From contig CANLXL010000003.1 of assembly GCA_947495125.1 (NCBI GenBank), positions 1-64,000 of the forward strand: 64,000 nucleotides of DNA, in the 5' to 3' direction. The stretch comes from an uncultured Flaviramulus sp. (GTDB taxonomy: Bacteria > Bacteroidota > Bacteroidia > Flavobacteriales > Flavobacteriaceae). The translations under genes were made by a program, and so were the position numbers. Below the pieces are notes generated by a model, which made no database searches, had not been told where the DNA came from, and was given only the letters and a program-made list of their open reading frames with translations. Below, one piece after another: positions 1-7,776 of this stretch; the stretch's first letter is position 1, and each line of letters begins with the position of its first letter.

Positions 1-29
1 TACGATAACACTTTTTTGAGTTAGTGTCG

Positions 30-76
30 CTGGAGAAAGGGAGTTTTAGTCATTTCGTACTCCCTTTCAGCTCCAG
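30..76 (-). terminator. Hairpin downstream of the DUF4199 gene
   Basis: A long inverted repeat: CTGGAG plus AAAGGGAGT at 30-44 pairs with ACTCCCTTT plus CTCCAG at 59-76, with a 3-base bulge. It lies about 50 bases past the stop codon of the leftward DUF4199 gene. No clear T-run follows on either strand, so it may be a weak terminator or an mRNA-stabilising end. The rest of the first 124 bases shows nothing I can name. Confidence 0.4.
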
Positions 77-124
77 TATTTAAATGGAATGGCTTTCGTT
101 TTTATTAGGCCATTTTCATAACAA

Positions 125-622
125 CTAATTTACCACTGATTTTGTAGCACGCTTCAAAATAAGAACACTAACCAAATTAATAATAATCCCAATCAGGAAA
201 ACCATTATAAACATCACAATTCCCTGAAATAACGGAGACAACATATAATCCGGCATGTCGGACACGTTGGTCTGATGCATATCGATTTGAGTGGCCCACT
301 GCTTATGCCATGCCATAAAATCGTCGCCTTCAATCAGAAAGAACAGCATCCCGTAGAGTCCCATAATAATGGCCGCTATTAAGGTGATGCCTGCACCTAT
401 TTTAAACCCTTCGCTAAATGAAACACTACCATCATTCAGCATATCTCTAAAATACTTGATGCCCAGTGGAATGGTTAATAGCGACATGACTATCGATAAA
501 TAGCCCACAGTTTCCGAAATATTCGGGCCGTACACCGGGGCGATAAAAACCCAATTCAACAAACCAAGTACAATCGAGATACTTGCACCTAAAATACCGT
601 AACGAATAACAAATTTTTTCAT
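125..622 (-). CDS. DUF4199 domain-containing membrane protein
   Basis: A 165-residue integral membrane protein of the DUF4199 family, common in Bacteroidota and without an assigned biochemical role. About four hydrophobic segments are visible, near residues 7-29, 41-60, 74-98 and 130-156. A polar loop of about 30 residues (roughly 99-128) lies between the last two. The family motif region around GSVSFSEGFKIG at residues 65-76 is present. The ATG at 622 is the natural start because it begins with MKKFVIRYG directly ahead of the first membrane helix. The neighbour on the same strand is a small LuxR-type regulator, about 170 bases upstream. Whether the two are co-transcribed cannot be decided from sequence. 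Family assignment is good; function is unknown. Confidence 0.85.
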   Translation of the reverse strand: MKKFVIRYGILGASISIVLGLLNWVFIAPVYGPNISETVGYLSIVMSLLTIPLGIKYFRDMLNDGSVSFSEGFKIGAGITLIAAIIMGLYGMLFFLIEGDDFMAWHKQWATQIDMHQTNVSDMPDYMLSPLFQGIVMFIMVFLIGIIINLVSVLILKRATKSVVN

Positions 623-677
623 AATCTTAGTGTTTAAAGTTTAGGCTAAAATTAAAAGATACACAGAAGTCTGGTAT

Positions 678-783
678 CACCCGAAAGTATGATTTTGTTT
701 AAAATCGAACAATTCACTCGAAAGTATGATAAAAAATTGTTCGCTGAACTTGTTGTGTTATTTTGATGAAATTCACTCGAAAC
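678..783. promoter_or_regulatory. Three direct repeats between the DUF4199 and LuxR-type genes
   Basis: CACCCGAAAGTATGAT at 678-693, CACTCGAAAGTATGAT at 715-730 and a shorter ATTCACTCGAAAC at 771-783 are direct repeats. The second and third copies are both preceded by ATT. They lie upstream of the DUF4199 gene and just past the end of the LuxR-type gene. They look like tandem operator sites, possibly for that regulator, but they could equally be a degenerate local duplication. Confidence 0.35.
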
Positions 784-795
784 TTCCCTGTTCCC

Positions 796-1209
796 CTAAA
801 TGATATTCAAATCTCTGCCAATTTTAACCGCTTCTGTCCGGCGTTTCGCATTGAGCTTAGCAAGGATTTTTGAAACATGTGTTTTCACGGTATTTTCTGA
901 AATAAACAAACTATCCGCAATCTCGATATTGGAAAGTCCTTCAGACATCAAGCCCAAAACCTTATGCTCCTGCTTGCTAATTTTTAATTTCTTGAGGCGT
1001 TGTTCATCAATCTTATGGGCTTCATTGCTCATCTCTTTTTTATACAGTAGTCGGGTTAACAAAACACCTAAAAGAATGAACAAGATACTGGCCAATATTA
1101 AATATAGATCGCTAAAACCTTGCGTATTTGTCAGGGAGAACTTGCTCACTTGCAAAAGCAAAAATAGCGCTGCGGCAATACCTCCGAAGATTAGAATGGT
1201 TCGTTTCAT
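796..1209 (-). CDS. Membrane-anchored LuxR-type transcriptional regulator
   Basis: A 137-residue protein with two N-terminal hydrophobic segments (from MKRTILIFGG, roughly residues 4-20 and 34-53). A short charged linker follows, then a C-terminal GerE/LuxR helix-turn-helix (core SNIEIADSLFISENTVKTHV, then KILAKLN). There is no receiver domain, so it is a one-component, membrane-tethered DNA-binding protein. Small proteins of this build are frequent in Flavobacteriia. I chose the ATG at 1209, which puts the hydrophobic segment at the N-terminus. An in-frame ATG at 1266 or TTG at 1269 would add about 20 residues and cannot be excluded. Repeats at 678-783 could be its targets. The signal sensed is unknown. 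Confidence 0.8.
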   Translation of the reverse strand: MKRTILIFGGIAAALFLLLQVSKFSLTNTQGFSDLYLILASILFILLGVLLTRLLYKKEMSNEAHKIDEQRLKKLKISKQEHKVLGLMSEGLSNIEIADSLFISENTVKTHVSKILAKLNAKRRTEAVKIGRDLNII

Positions 1210-1417
1210 TTTTTTGTGATCATCAATTAAAATGTGATACAACCATAAGAATGGCTGAATAGCCATCAATAAATATACTCAATTTTTAACACCAACACTT
1301 TTTCATTGTAGGATAAATAAGTATATTTAAAACTTCTCTCAAGTATTTAAATAATGGTTTATCATTATGACCAAAACTATTTTGTGCATTTTAACTAAAA
1401 TCAATGATTAACTTATT

Positions 1418-2143
1418 ATGAAAAGACAAGGTGTTTTTATCAGTTACAGTAAAAAAGATTCAAAATGGTTAGAGCATCTTAGACCCCATTTAAGTTATTT
1501 AGAACAGGACTATAATTTTTCAATCTGGGAAGACACAAAAATAGCCGTGGGTTCCGATTGGCGTGATGAAATTAAAACCGCAATCCGGTCGGCTAAAGTA
1601 GCCATATTGATGATCAGCGCCAACTTCTTATCCTCTAATTTTATAAAGGAAGAAGAGTTACCCGATCTGTTGGCTGCCGCAGAACATGACGGTGCTATTA
1701 TATTTCCATTGATTATAAGTCCCTGTATGTTTATGGATATCAAATCCATTTCCAAATTTCAAACGATAAACTCGCCCTCCGAACCTTTAATCAATATGAA
1801 AAAAGGAGATAGAGAAGCCCTCTTTCATAAAGTAACGAAGGAAGTTAAACAGGTTTTATCTTCTGATTCTAATACAAAAACACCATTACAGGATTTAAAA
1901 CTATCATTCTACAATGTGATTGTATTAAAAATCCTTTTTAATATTAAAAATGATTATGGCCTCTCGATAACGGACATCGTCAAGCTTTCGAAATCGAAAA
2001 GCCGAAAAGACGTTGTATCGACGCTCCAAAAACTGGAAACCATGCAGGCCATACAAAAAATAAAACAAGGTAAAAACGCTTATTTTAAAATAACAAATAC
2101 CGGAAAAGTGTGGATAGAGTCGTATAAAGATATACTATCTTAA
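1418..2143 (+). CDS. TIR domain protein with C-terminal winged helix
   Basis: Residues 1-145 form a TIR domain: beta-A GVFISYSKKD, a BB-loop region around WEDTKIAVGSDW, and ILMISANFLSSNFIKEEELP. The glutamates at 78-80 in the last segment sit where the catalytic Glu of NAD+-cleaving TIR domains lies. Residues about 165-241 look like a winged helix (ILFNIKNDYGLSITDIVKLS, ending in a KITNTGKVWI wing). Bacterial TIR domains of this class usually hydrolyse or cyclise NAD+ in anti-phage defence. A winged-helix partner could bind DNA or mediate protein contacts. It is the first of four nucleotide-processing or TIR-type genes in 3.7 kb. It stands alone transcriptionally, about 370 bases before the next gene. 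The role in defence is inferred from domain and context. Confidence 0.82.
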   Translation: MKRQGVFISYSKKDSKWLEHLRPHLSYLEQDYNFSIWEDTKIAVGSDWRDEIKTAIRSAKVAILMISANFLSSNFIKEEELPDLLAAAEHDGAIIFPLIISPCMFMDIKSISKFQTINSPSEPLINMKKGDREALFHKVTKEVKQVLSSDSNTKTPLQDLKLSFYNVIVLKILFNIKNDYGLSITDIVKLSKSKSRKDVVSTLQKLETMQAIQKIKQGKNAYFKITNTGKVWIESYKDILS

Positions 2144-2512
2144 AGTTGTGCTTGGTTGGCTATCTTTAACTACTCAAATTTTACGTCATGAGCGAGACGG
2201 AGTTAAGGGAACCAACTCAAGGACCACTTCTCTTGGTAAACCAGTATGTAAAGAACTTTTCATTATTGAATCCGGTATGCTAGATTCAATAATCCGGTAG
2301 GTGTCTGAAATCACCTCGATCGGAGTAGAAAAAAGTTCATTAAATAGTCGATCAACCTTGAAATGGAACTGAGTGCTACTCACTCCTAAATTTAGATTTC
2401 GCTTAAACATGACTTTTAAGTTTATAATTAATAAATGATTTTCCATTTGAATTACAATGTTCGTGCCAAAATAAAATATGCATTGAAAATCAGCTAAATA
2501 ATATTTAAGATT
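2144..2512. other. Gene-free stretch in the TIR island
   Basis: This stretch of about 370 bases separates the TIR-winged helix gene from the DRHyd/TPR-S gene. A TATCTTTA box at 2160-2167 resembles the flavobacterial -7 element. A 30-codon plus-strand reading frame follows at 2188-2280, beginning MSETELREPTQGPLLLVNQY and ending in a stop. Its QYVKNFSLLNP segment loosely recalls the first strand of SecB-type chaperones, but no continuation is readable in any frame. An 86-codon minus-strand frame (2186-2446) has no recognisable features. I see no firm gene here; it may hold a decayed gene remnant. Confidence 0.35.
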
Positions 2513-3772
2513 ATGAAAAAAACATGCTTCGTAATAATCGGTTATGGTATAAAAACCGACTTTGAAACCGGTAGAGATATCAACTTGGATAAAACGTATA
2601 CAAATATCATAAAACCTGTTTTTAAAAAACTAGGGATAAAGTGTTTTCGCTCTTCAGATTTAAAACAGTCTGGCGTTATTGATGTGAAAATGTACGAGCA
2701 TATTATGAAAGCGGATTTCGTAGTTGCCGATATTTCTACACTAAATGCGAACGCCATATACGAGTTAGGCGTTAGACATGCGTTAAGACCGAATACAACT
2801 ATTGTTCTATGTGAAGATGAATTGGTAAAAAATAAGCGGTTGCCCTTCGATATTAATCATGTCGCCATACATTCCTATACACATCATGGTAAGGCTTTGG
2901 ACTTTGATGAGGTGAAACGCATTAAAAAACACCTGAAGGAACTTGTGAAAGCTATCCTGGAAAAAGAAAACCCTGACGTCGACAGCCCGGTGTATACTTT
3001 CTTACCAACATTAAAGCCGCCTATGTTTACCAAGGAAGAACTGGAAGAGATTATGGAAATCGATGAAAATAACGATGGTGATATTTCTAAGTTATTAGAA
3101 CTTGCCAAACAAGAGCAAAACAATAATAACTACGATGTAGCTCTTCATTATTTAAATGACGCACTGGCTTTAACTGCAAATCAAAATGATAGTTATATTA
3201 TTCAAAAACTAGCACTCTATACCTATAAGTCGAAAAAACCATCGGCCGTTTCTTCATTAAATAAAGCCAAGAGCATATTAGAAACACTTGACCCAAAACA
3301 CACAACAAATCCTGAAACTTTGGGCTTAATGGGTGCTATTAATAAAAGGTTATTTGAGGAGCTTAATGATGAGGCTTATTTAAATGAATCGTTGCATTAT
3401 TATGAAAGAGGGTATTATGTAAAACAAGATTATTATAACGGGATCAATACTGCGTTTTTATATGCCAGAAAAGCCAGTATGAGTGCGGAAAAATTTGAAA
3501 CGTATTCCAATTACGGACAAGCAGTTAAAATATGGAAAGACACTCTGGAAAAATTAAACAAGATTGTAAATGAAGATAATTTTGATGAAAGAGACGACCA
3601 GGATTGGATCTATTTAACTTTTGCTGAAGCTTATTTTGGTCTGGGAAAATTGAACAGGGAGGAAGCCTATTTTTCCAAGGTTCAAGGAACCAAAGACACA
3701 AATTCTGCGATTAGAAGTTATTTGGAACAAAAAGAAAAGCTAAAAAAAATAAAGGCTAAAATTAATATTTAA
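2513..3772 (+). CDS. DRHyd/TPR-S (TRAFs-binding, DUF4071-like) protein
   Basis: A 419-residue protein in two parts. Residues 1-150 have a nucleoside-deoxyribosyltransferase-like fold signature: CFVIIGYGIKTD, then ADFVVADISTLNANAIYELG. The YELG glutamate is the presumed catalytic residue of DRHyd-type domains. Residues about 185-415 are helical TPR-like repeats (YDVALHYLNDALAL and others). They carry DPKHTTNPETLGLMGAINKR and YNGINTAFLYARKAS, which are hallmarks of the TRAFs-binding region also found N-terminal in animal ASK kinases. Bioinformatic surveys by others have linked DRHyd and TPR-S modules with TIR domains in prokaryotic immunity. It is followed after one base by a ThsB-like TIR gene, so the two are almost certainly co-translated partners. 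Activity on a NAD+-derived nucleotide is inference. Confidence 0.78.
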   Translation: MKKTCFVIIGYGIKTDFETGRDINLDKTYTNIIKPVFKKLGIKCFRSSDLKQSGVIDVKMYEHIMKADFVVADISTLNANAIYELGVRHALRPNTTIVLCEDELVKNKRLPFDINHVAIHSYTHHGKALDFDEVKRIKKHLKELVKAILEKENPDVDSPVYTFLPTLKPPMFTKEELEEIMEIDENNDGDISKLLELAKQEQNNNNYDVALHYLNDALALTANQNDSYIIQKLALYTYKSKKPSAVSSLNKAKSILETLDPKHTTNPETLGLMGAINKRLFEELNDEAYLNESLHYYERGYYVKQDYYNGINTAFLYARKASMSAEKFETYSNYGQAVKIWKDTLEKLNKIVNEDNFDERDDQDWIYLTFAEAYFGLGKLNREEAYFSKVQGTKDTNSAIRSYLEQKEKLKKIKAKINI

Positions 3773-3773
3773 C

Positions 3774-4331
3774 ATGAGAAACTGCTTTATAAGTTATCAT
3801 CATAATTCTGATTATAAGCATTTAATAGCCTTAAGAAAGCTATTAAATAGCAAGAACTCCAATAGGCTTAAAGATTACGGTTTTAAAGAAGAAGATTTAA
3901 GTGAGTCCTCAAAAAGGTTCATCTCGAAAAAAATTCAATACCGTATTTGGGCCAGTTCAATTACAATGGTGTTAGTGGGAGAAGAAACAGGTAACAGTGA
4001 TTGGGTGGATTGGGAAATATGGTATTCATTGAGACAGATTGAAGGCTATAAAATTTCAAAACGAAAATTTAAACCCAAGGGTTTATTGGCCGTTTTTTTG
4101 CCGGTGGAAAACCATAAAGTCCCGGATCGATTACAACAAAATTTAGATTCCGGTTATGCCAAAAAAATATATTGGCATGATATCGAAGATTCCTTTGATC
4201 AATTAATCCATGAGACCTATGAAAACAGGACGTATATTGAAAAGATCAGAGGTGATAAATCCACATTAAAAATTGATCCTCAAAAAAACAATATCGTTGC
4301 GTTCTTAAATAAACTCTTGTATGTCTTTTAG
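3774..4331 (+). CDS. ThsB-like TIR (MTH538/DUF1863) protein
   Basis: A 185-residue single-domain protein matching the ThsB/MTH538 TIR-like family. It has an N-terminal NCFISYHHNSDYKH, central RFISKKIQYRIWASSITMVL and GNSDWVDWEIWYSLRQ. The conserved W-V-D-W-E-I contains the glutamate expected of an active enzyme. In Thoeris systems ThsB senses infection and makes a cyclic-ADP-ribose-type signal for the effector ThsA. No ThsA-like gene is visible within the window. The candidate partner is the DRHyd/TPR-S protein, which ends one base before this ATG. The 3' end overlaps the convergent winged helix-TIR gene by 27 bases. Family call is good; a Thoeris-like mechanism is inferred. Confidence 0.82.
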   Translation: MRNCFISYHHNSDYKHLIALRKLLNSKNSNRLKDYGFKEEDLSESSKRFISKKIQYRIWASSITMVLVGEETGNSDWVDWEIWYSLRQIEGYKISKRKFKPKGLLAVFLPVENHKVPDRLQQNLDSGYAKKIYWHDIEDSFDQLIHETYENRTYIEKIRGDKSTLKIDPQKNNIVAFLNKLLYVF

Positions 4332-5069
4332 AGGGTTTATTTTATTTAATGAAACAGCTGTATCTTCAGTAATTAAAAAGAAATTAATGTGCTCCGAAAT
4401 TTCGTTAGTATCAAAAATCCGTCTCAACAAGTCATGTATATTGAGGTGATTGATAGCCACATTGTTTTCAATTAAATTTATCATATCCTGATCGTCACCT
4501 GAAATAAAAGCAAAGAGCTTTTTCTTGTTTCGAACAGCGAACTCAAACTCTTTAGCCGACCAGGTAGAATTCAGCATGTTTTGAGATAGATATATTCCAA
4601 AGAAAGGCAAGTCCTTAATAGCATTTATAACCTCATTGTTGATATGCTGACCCCGGGCGATATCGGCTTCAGCCACCCAAGGATTACAGCCATACGCAAC
4701 CAATGCTTCGGACAACTGAAACACCGCTTTGGTATCTTTAAAGCTATGTGATAAAAACATATTTCTTTCATCATCCACACCCTCTAAATAATCAGGTTTT
4801 GCCTCTTCATCCTCCTTAAAAATATCGAAAAGTTTCCGCTCTCCAACCTTATCTTTATGGCCCCATAACACTTTTAAGTTCCGTTTACTGGGTAAGGTTG
4901 AATACCTGATATTCGACTTCGGATTTTCCTTTACAAGTTTAATTAAAACGGCTTCAACGTGTTCGGGACTACCATGTTGATACTGGTTCAGCTTTGAACT
5001 TAAGCCCAAGGCGGTTTGCCATTTAGGCTGCGATGGGTCTTTTAATAATTTAATAATCGCTTCTTCCAT
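4305..5069 (-). CDS. Winged helix-TIR domain protein
   Basis: A 254-residue protein. Residues 1-75 are a small helical, winged-helix-like domain (TALGLSSKLNQYQHGSPEHV, then KSNIRYSTLPSKRNLKVLWG). A TIR domain occupies about 103-200: NMFLSHSFKDT, GCNPWVAEADIARGQHI, FFGIYLSQNMLNSTWSAKEF. In this numbering the STWSAKE motif places Trp170 and the probable catalytic Glu174. It is the mirror-image arrangement of the TIR-winged helix protein at 1418-2143. It is convergent with the ThsB-like gene and overlaps it by 27 bases. The ATG at 5069 is chosen; a GTG at 5081 would add four residues. Probably an NAD+-hydrolysing defence protein; the trigger is unknown. Confidence 0.8.
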   Translation of the reverse strand: MEEAIIKLLKDPSQPKWQTALGLSSKLNQYQHGSPEHVEAVLIKLVKENPKSNIRYSTLPSKRNLKVLWGHKDKVGERKLFDIFKEDEEAKPDYLEGVDDERNMFLSHSFKDTKAVFQLSEALVAYGCNPWVAEADIARGQHINNEVINAIKDLPFFGIYLSQNMLNSTWSAKEFEFAVRNKKKLFAFISGDDQDMINLIENNVAINHLNIHDLLRRIFDTNEISEHINFFLITEDTAVSLNKINPLKDIQEFI

Positions 5070-5106
5070 GATGCTTTGCACTAATTAAAATCATGGTATA
5101 AGATAG

Positions 5107-6414
5107 TTATTTTTTGACCTCATAGTTATCATCCCAATTCTTTATTTTGGGCTCCCCCAACTTCCCTATGGATTTGGCAACAAGCATAGACACGGCAGCA
5201 TCTCCGGTAACGTTAACAGCCGTTCTGCACATATCCAACGGGCGGTCTACAGCAAAAATGAGTGCCAACCCGGCTTCCGGAATTCCGGCGTAACCTAAAA
5301 CACCTACGAGCATCACCATACCTGCACCGGGTACGGCAGCAGAACCTATAGAAGCTAAGGTCGCGGTAGCAATTATACCCAACTGGGTACTAAAATCTAA
5401 ATTCATACCGAAGGCCTGTGCTATAAAGACTGCGGCAACAGCTTGATATAGGCTGGTACCATCCATATTTATAGTAGCACCAATAGGTAGCACAAAACTG
5501 GCGGCTTCTTCTTCGACACCCAAATGTTCTGTAACACGTTCCATAGTTACAGGAAGTGTTGCTGCGCTGGAGCTTGTAGAAAAGGCTAATAGCTGTGCCG
5601 GTGAAATACCGTTTATAAAAAACTTAGGTTTCTTTTTAGTAAATGCTAAAACTAACATGGTATAAATAGTGATCATTAAGAACAAACCTATAACGACAGT
5701 TAGGGCATACCAACCTAAGGCTTTAAACAAATCGATACTCGGGGATTCTACAATTAAGGCCGCTAATAATGCGAAGACTCCATATGGAGCTGCGAGCATA
5801 ATTAAATCAACCATTTTTAAAATAACCTCATTAAAACCATCAAAGAAATGTTTAACTGTTTTTCCTTTTTCTTCCGGAATTAGAATCAAACCGATACCAA
5901 AAAACACGGCAAAAAAGATAACTTGCAACATGTTACGATTGCTCGTTGCCGAAGAAAAAATATTCTCTGGAACCAGATCTTCTAAAGGTTTTAAGGGTCC
6001 AGCTTCTTTTTGTGCTTTAGCCGTCTCCTTATACTTGGTGGTATTATCTGCGTAATTGCCTACCATTTCTATTCGGGTAGCCTCAGTAATGGCATTTCCA
6101 GGTTTTATAAGATTAACTAAAAGTAAACCAATAGACACAGCGATTATAGTGGTTGATATATAAATGCCGATAGTACGTCCTCCCATTTTAGAGAGTTTGG
6201 AAATATCCTTTAAATCGGAAACACCTTTTATCAACGCCGCCAGAATCAGTGGGATGGCTATCAACTTTAATGAGTTTATAAAGATCTTACCAAAAGGTTT
6301 CACCCAATCTTGAATGATTTCTTTACCGCCTTCAAAGGTGGTCATTAATAATCCTACAATAACGCCTAAGAGCATGCCTAATAATATTTTCCAATGTAAT
6401 GCAAGTTTTTTCAT
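5107..6414 (-). CDS. Dicarboxylate/amino acid:cation symporter (DAACS family)
   Basis: A 435-residue inner-membrane transporter of the glutamate/aspartate/C4-dicarboxylate symporter family. The diagnostic serine-rich hairpin tip is present (FSTSSSAATLPVTM, about residues 288-301), as is the NMDGTSLYQAVAAVF helix that forms the substrate and sodium site. The usual eight membrane segments and two re-entrant loops can be traced. It is the last gene of the leftward operon that carries gamma-glutamyltransferase, the exported glutamate racemase and the peptidases, 42 bases after the FN3 protein gene. Uptake of released glutamate (or aspartate) is the natural role. Specificity between Glu, Asp and C4-dicarboxylates cannot be read from sequence. 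Confidence 0.93.
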   Translation of the reverse strand: MKKLALHWKILLGMLLGVIVGLLMTTFEGGKEIIQDWVKPFGKIFINSLKLIAIPLILAALIKGVSDLKDISKLSKMGGRTIGIYISTTIIAVSIGLLLVNLIKPGNAITEATRIEMVGNYADNTTKYKETAKAQKEAGPLKPLEDLVPENIFSSATSNRNMLQVIFFAVFFGIGLILIPEEKGKTVKHFFDGFNEVILKMVDLIMLAAPYGVFALLAALIVESPSIDLFKALGWYALTVVIGLFLMITIYTMLVLAFTKKKPKFFINGISPAQLLAFSTSSSAATLPVTMERVTEHLGVEEEAASFVLPIGATINMDGTSLYQAVAAVFIAQAFGMNLDFSTQLGIIATATLASIGSAAVPGAGMVMLVGVLGYAGIPEAGLALIFAVDRPLDMCRTAVNVTGDAAVSMLVAKSIGKLGEPKIKNWDDNYEVKK

Positions 6415-6456
6415 GTGGTTATATTTTAATGGTTATGATCGGTTTTTTATTCTTTT

Positions 6457-7776
6457 TTAGTTAAAAACACTCTTAAGGGCATTGCTCATTTTCACCCAAC
6501 CCGCAGCATTATCTCTTAATTTCGATTTTTCTTGTTCTATGTGAATGAATCTTCCGGACGTTGAAGTCGCTGAGGTACTACAGTGATCTGAAGCGTTGTT
6601 TACCAATCGCCCCTGGGTGTTCGTAAATCCAATTAAACGGGTCCAATTCGTATCAATATGAGCCAGTTTAAAGGTTAATGTGTTATCTTCTACTAAAAGC
6701 GCGTCTTTCAACAGCATGGCATAGTCTGTCGCCGGGGTTTCCCGGGTACCGTTACTCATAATGACATAAGGATCTGAAACCTGTTTACCAAAACCGTGTA
6801 GTTGAATAAACACGGAATTCGTGACTGTATTAAACACATTTTCTGTTGTTTTTTGAAACACCGATTGGGTATTATGTGCCATATCTGAAACGCGATAAGG
6901 CTCGGATCCGGCATTACAGGTAGACGTTGTTCCCGAGCAAGTCGAGTGCTCTGAATGATTACAACGATGTGTCCCGCTTATAAATACCGCTTTCGCAACA
7001 TTATTTTTAAAACAGTATACCGCCTGCTTCCCGGTATTGATGTCGTTTTTGATATGTGGGGCCTGAAGTATTAACTGTTCCCTTTCGGGCGTTTTACTGA
7101 ACGCGTAAATCCCCCAATGATTAGATTTATCGGCTTTTTCTTCTAAAATGTAAAAGACCTGATTGGGGGTTAATGAGGTATCTGTAAAGGCATTAATTTG
7201 ATAATTAACCTCTGCAGATTTTAATACCGCTTCATCAATATCATCGGCTAGCAGGGCATCGATTATTAAATTCCAGGTCGTGAGTTCATTTGTTGAAGGG
7301 ATCCGATAATGATCTCCCGAATCTCCCGGTACATTATCAATAAAGTCACCCAGATAAGTTTCAATATCGCCTGATGCTGTCACTAAAACTGGAGTATCAT
7401 CATCCGTTTTAACAGTAATCGTATTGCTGAATCCGGATTCATTTCCTGCTGCATCTCTGGCTTTTACTTTAAAGACATAGCTTGTATTAGGTGTTAATCC
7501 GCTAACCATATGTGTTAGTGCTGTTGTTGTCGCTAAAGCGTCATCATCCTTATAAACACTATAGTTTTTTACACCAATGTTATCTGTTGCAGCACTCCAA
7601 CTCAAATCTGTCGATGTGGCCGTGGTGCTTGTTTCTGAAAGGCCTGAAGGTGCTGTTGGTGCTGTGGTATCGCCTATAGGTTGTGGATCGACCTCATCAG
7701 CCCCGCCACCGGAACAACCGGAGATAACAGCAAAAAGTACGATGTAAAAATAGAATACACTAAATTTTACTTTCAT
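6457..7776 (-). CDS. FN3-domain lipoprotein with possible amidohydrolase-type C-terminal domain
   Basis: A 439-residue lipoprotein: signal peptide ending AVISGC, then a Gly-rich spacer. One fibronectin type III domain spans about residues 38-125 (TAPTAPSGLSE to SNTITVKT). The remaining 300 residues match no family I recognise with certainty. They carry a His-rich pattern: ILQAPHIKND, SGTHRCNHSEH, a Cys pair in CSGTTSTC, SDMAHN, IQLHGFG and HIEQEKSKLR. This ordering resembles zinc amidohydrolases of the N-formylglutamate amidohydrolase / phage poly-gamma-glutamate hydrolase fold, but the match is by eye only. It overlaps the racemase gene by 17 bases and precedes the symporter. In this locus a surface hydrolase for a glutamyl polymer is the attractive guess. 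Confidence 0.6.
   Translation of the reverse strand: MKVKFSVFYFYIVLFAVISGCSGGGADEVDPQPIGDTTAPTAPSGLSETSTTATSTDLSWSAATDNIGVKNYSVYKDDDALATTTALTHMVSGLTPNTSYVFKVKARDAAGNESGFSNTITVKTDDDTPVLVTASGDIETYLGDFIDNVPGDSGDHYRIPSTNELTTWNLIIDALLADDIDEAVLKSAEVNYQINAFTDTSLTPNQVFYILEEKADKSNHWGIYAFSKTPEREQLILQAPHIKNDINTGKQAVYCFKNNVAKAVFISGTHRCNHSEHSTCSGTTSTCNAGSEPYRVSDMAHNTQSVFQKTTENVFNTVTNSVFIQLHGFGKQVSDPYVIMSNGTRETPATDYAMLLKDALLVEDNTLTFKLAHIDTNWTRLIGFTNTQGRLVNNASDHCSTSATSTSGRFIHIEQEKSKLRDNAAGWVKMSNALKSVFN

Noticed and set aside
800..1219. A 139-codon plus-strand reading frame opposite the LuxR-type gene
   Set aside because: It is the complement of a well-supported helix-turn-helix protein and its own sequence has no family features.
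2186..2446. An 86-codon minus-strand reading frame in the gap before the DRHyd/TPR-S gene
   Set aside because: No recognisable domain, leader or conserved motif, no start signal, and its composition looks like non-coding sequence. It is treated as part of a gene-free stretch.
1418..5069. Calling the TIR island a canonical Thoeris system
   Set aside because: A ThsB-like protein is present, but no SIR2, macro-domain or membrane ThsA partner is visible in the window.
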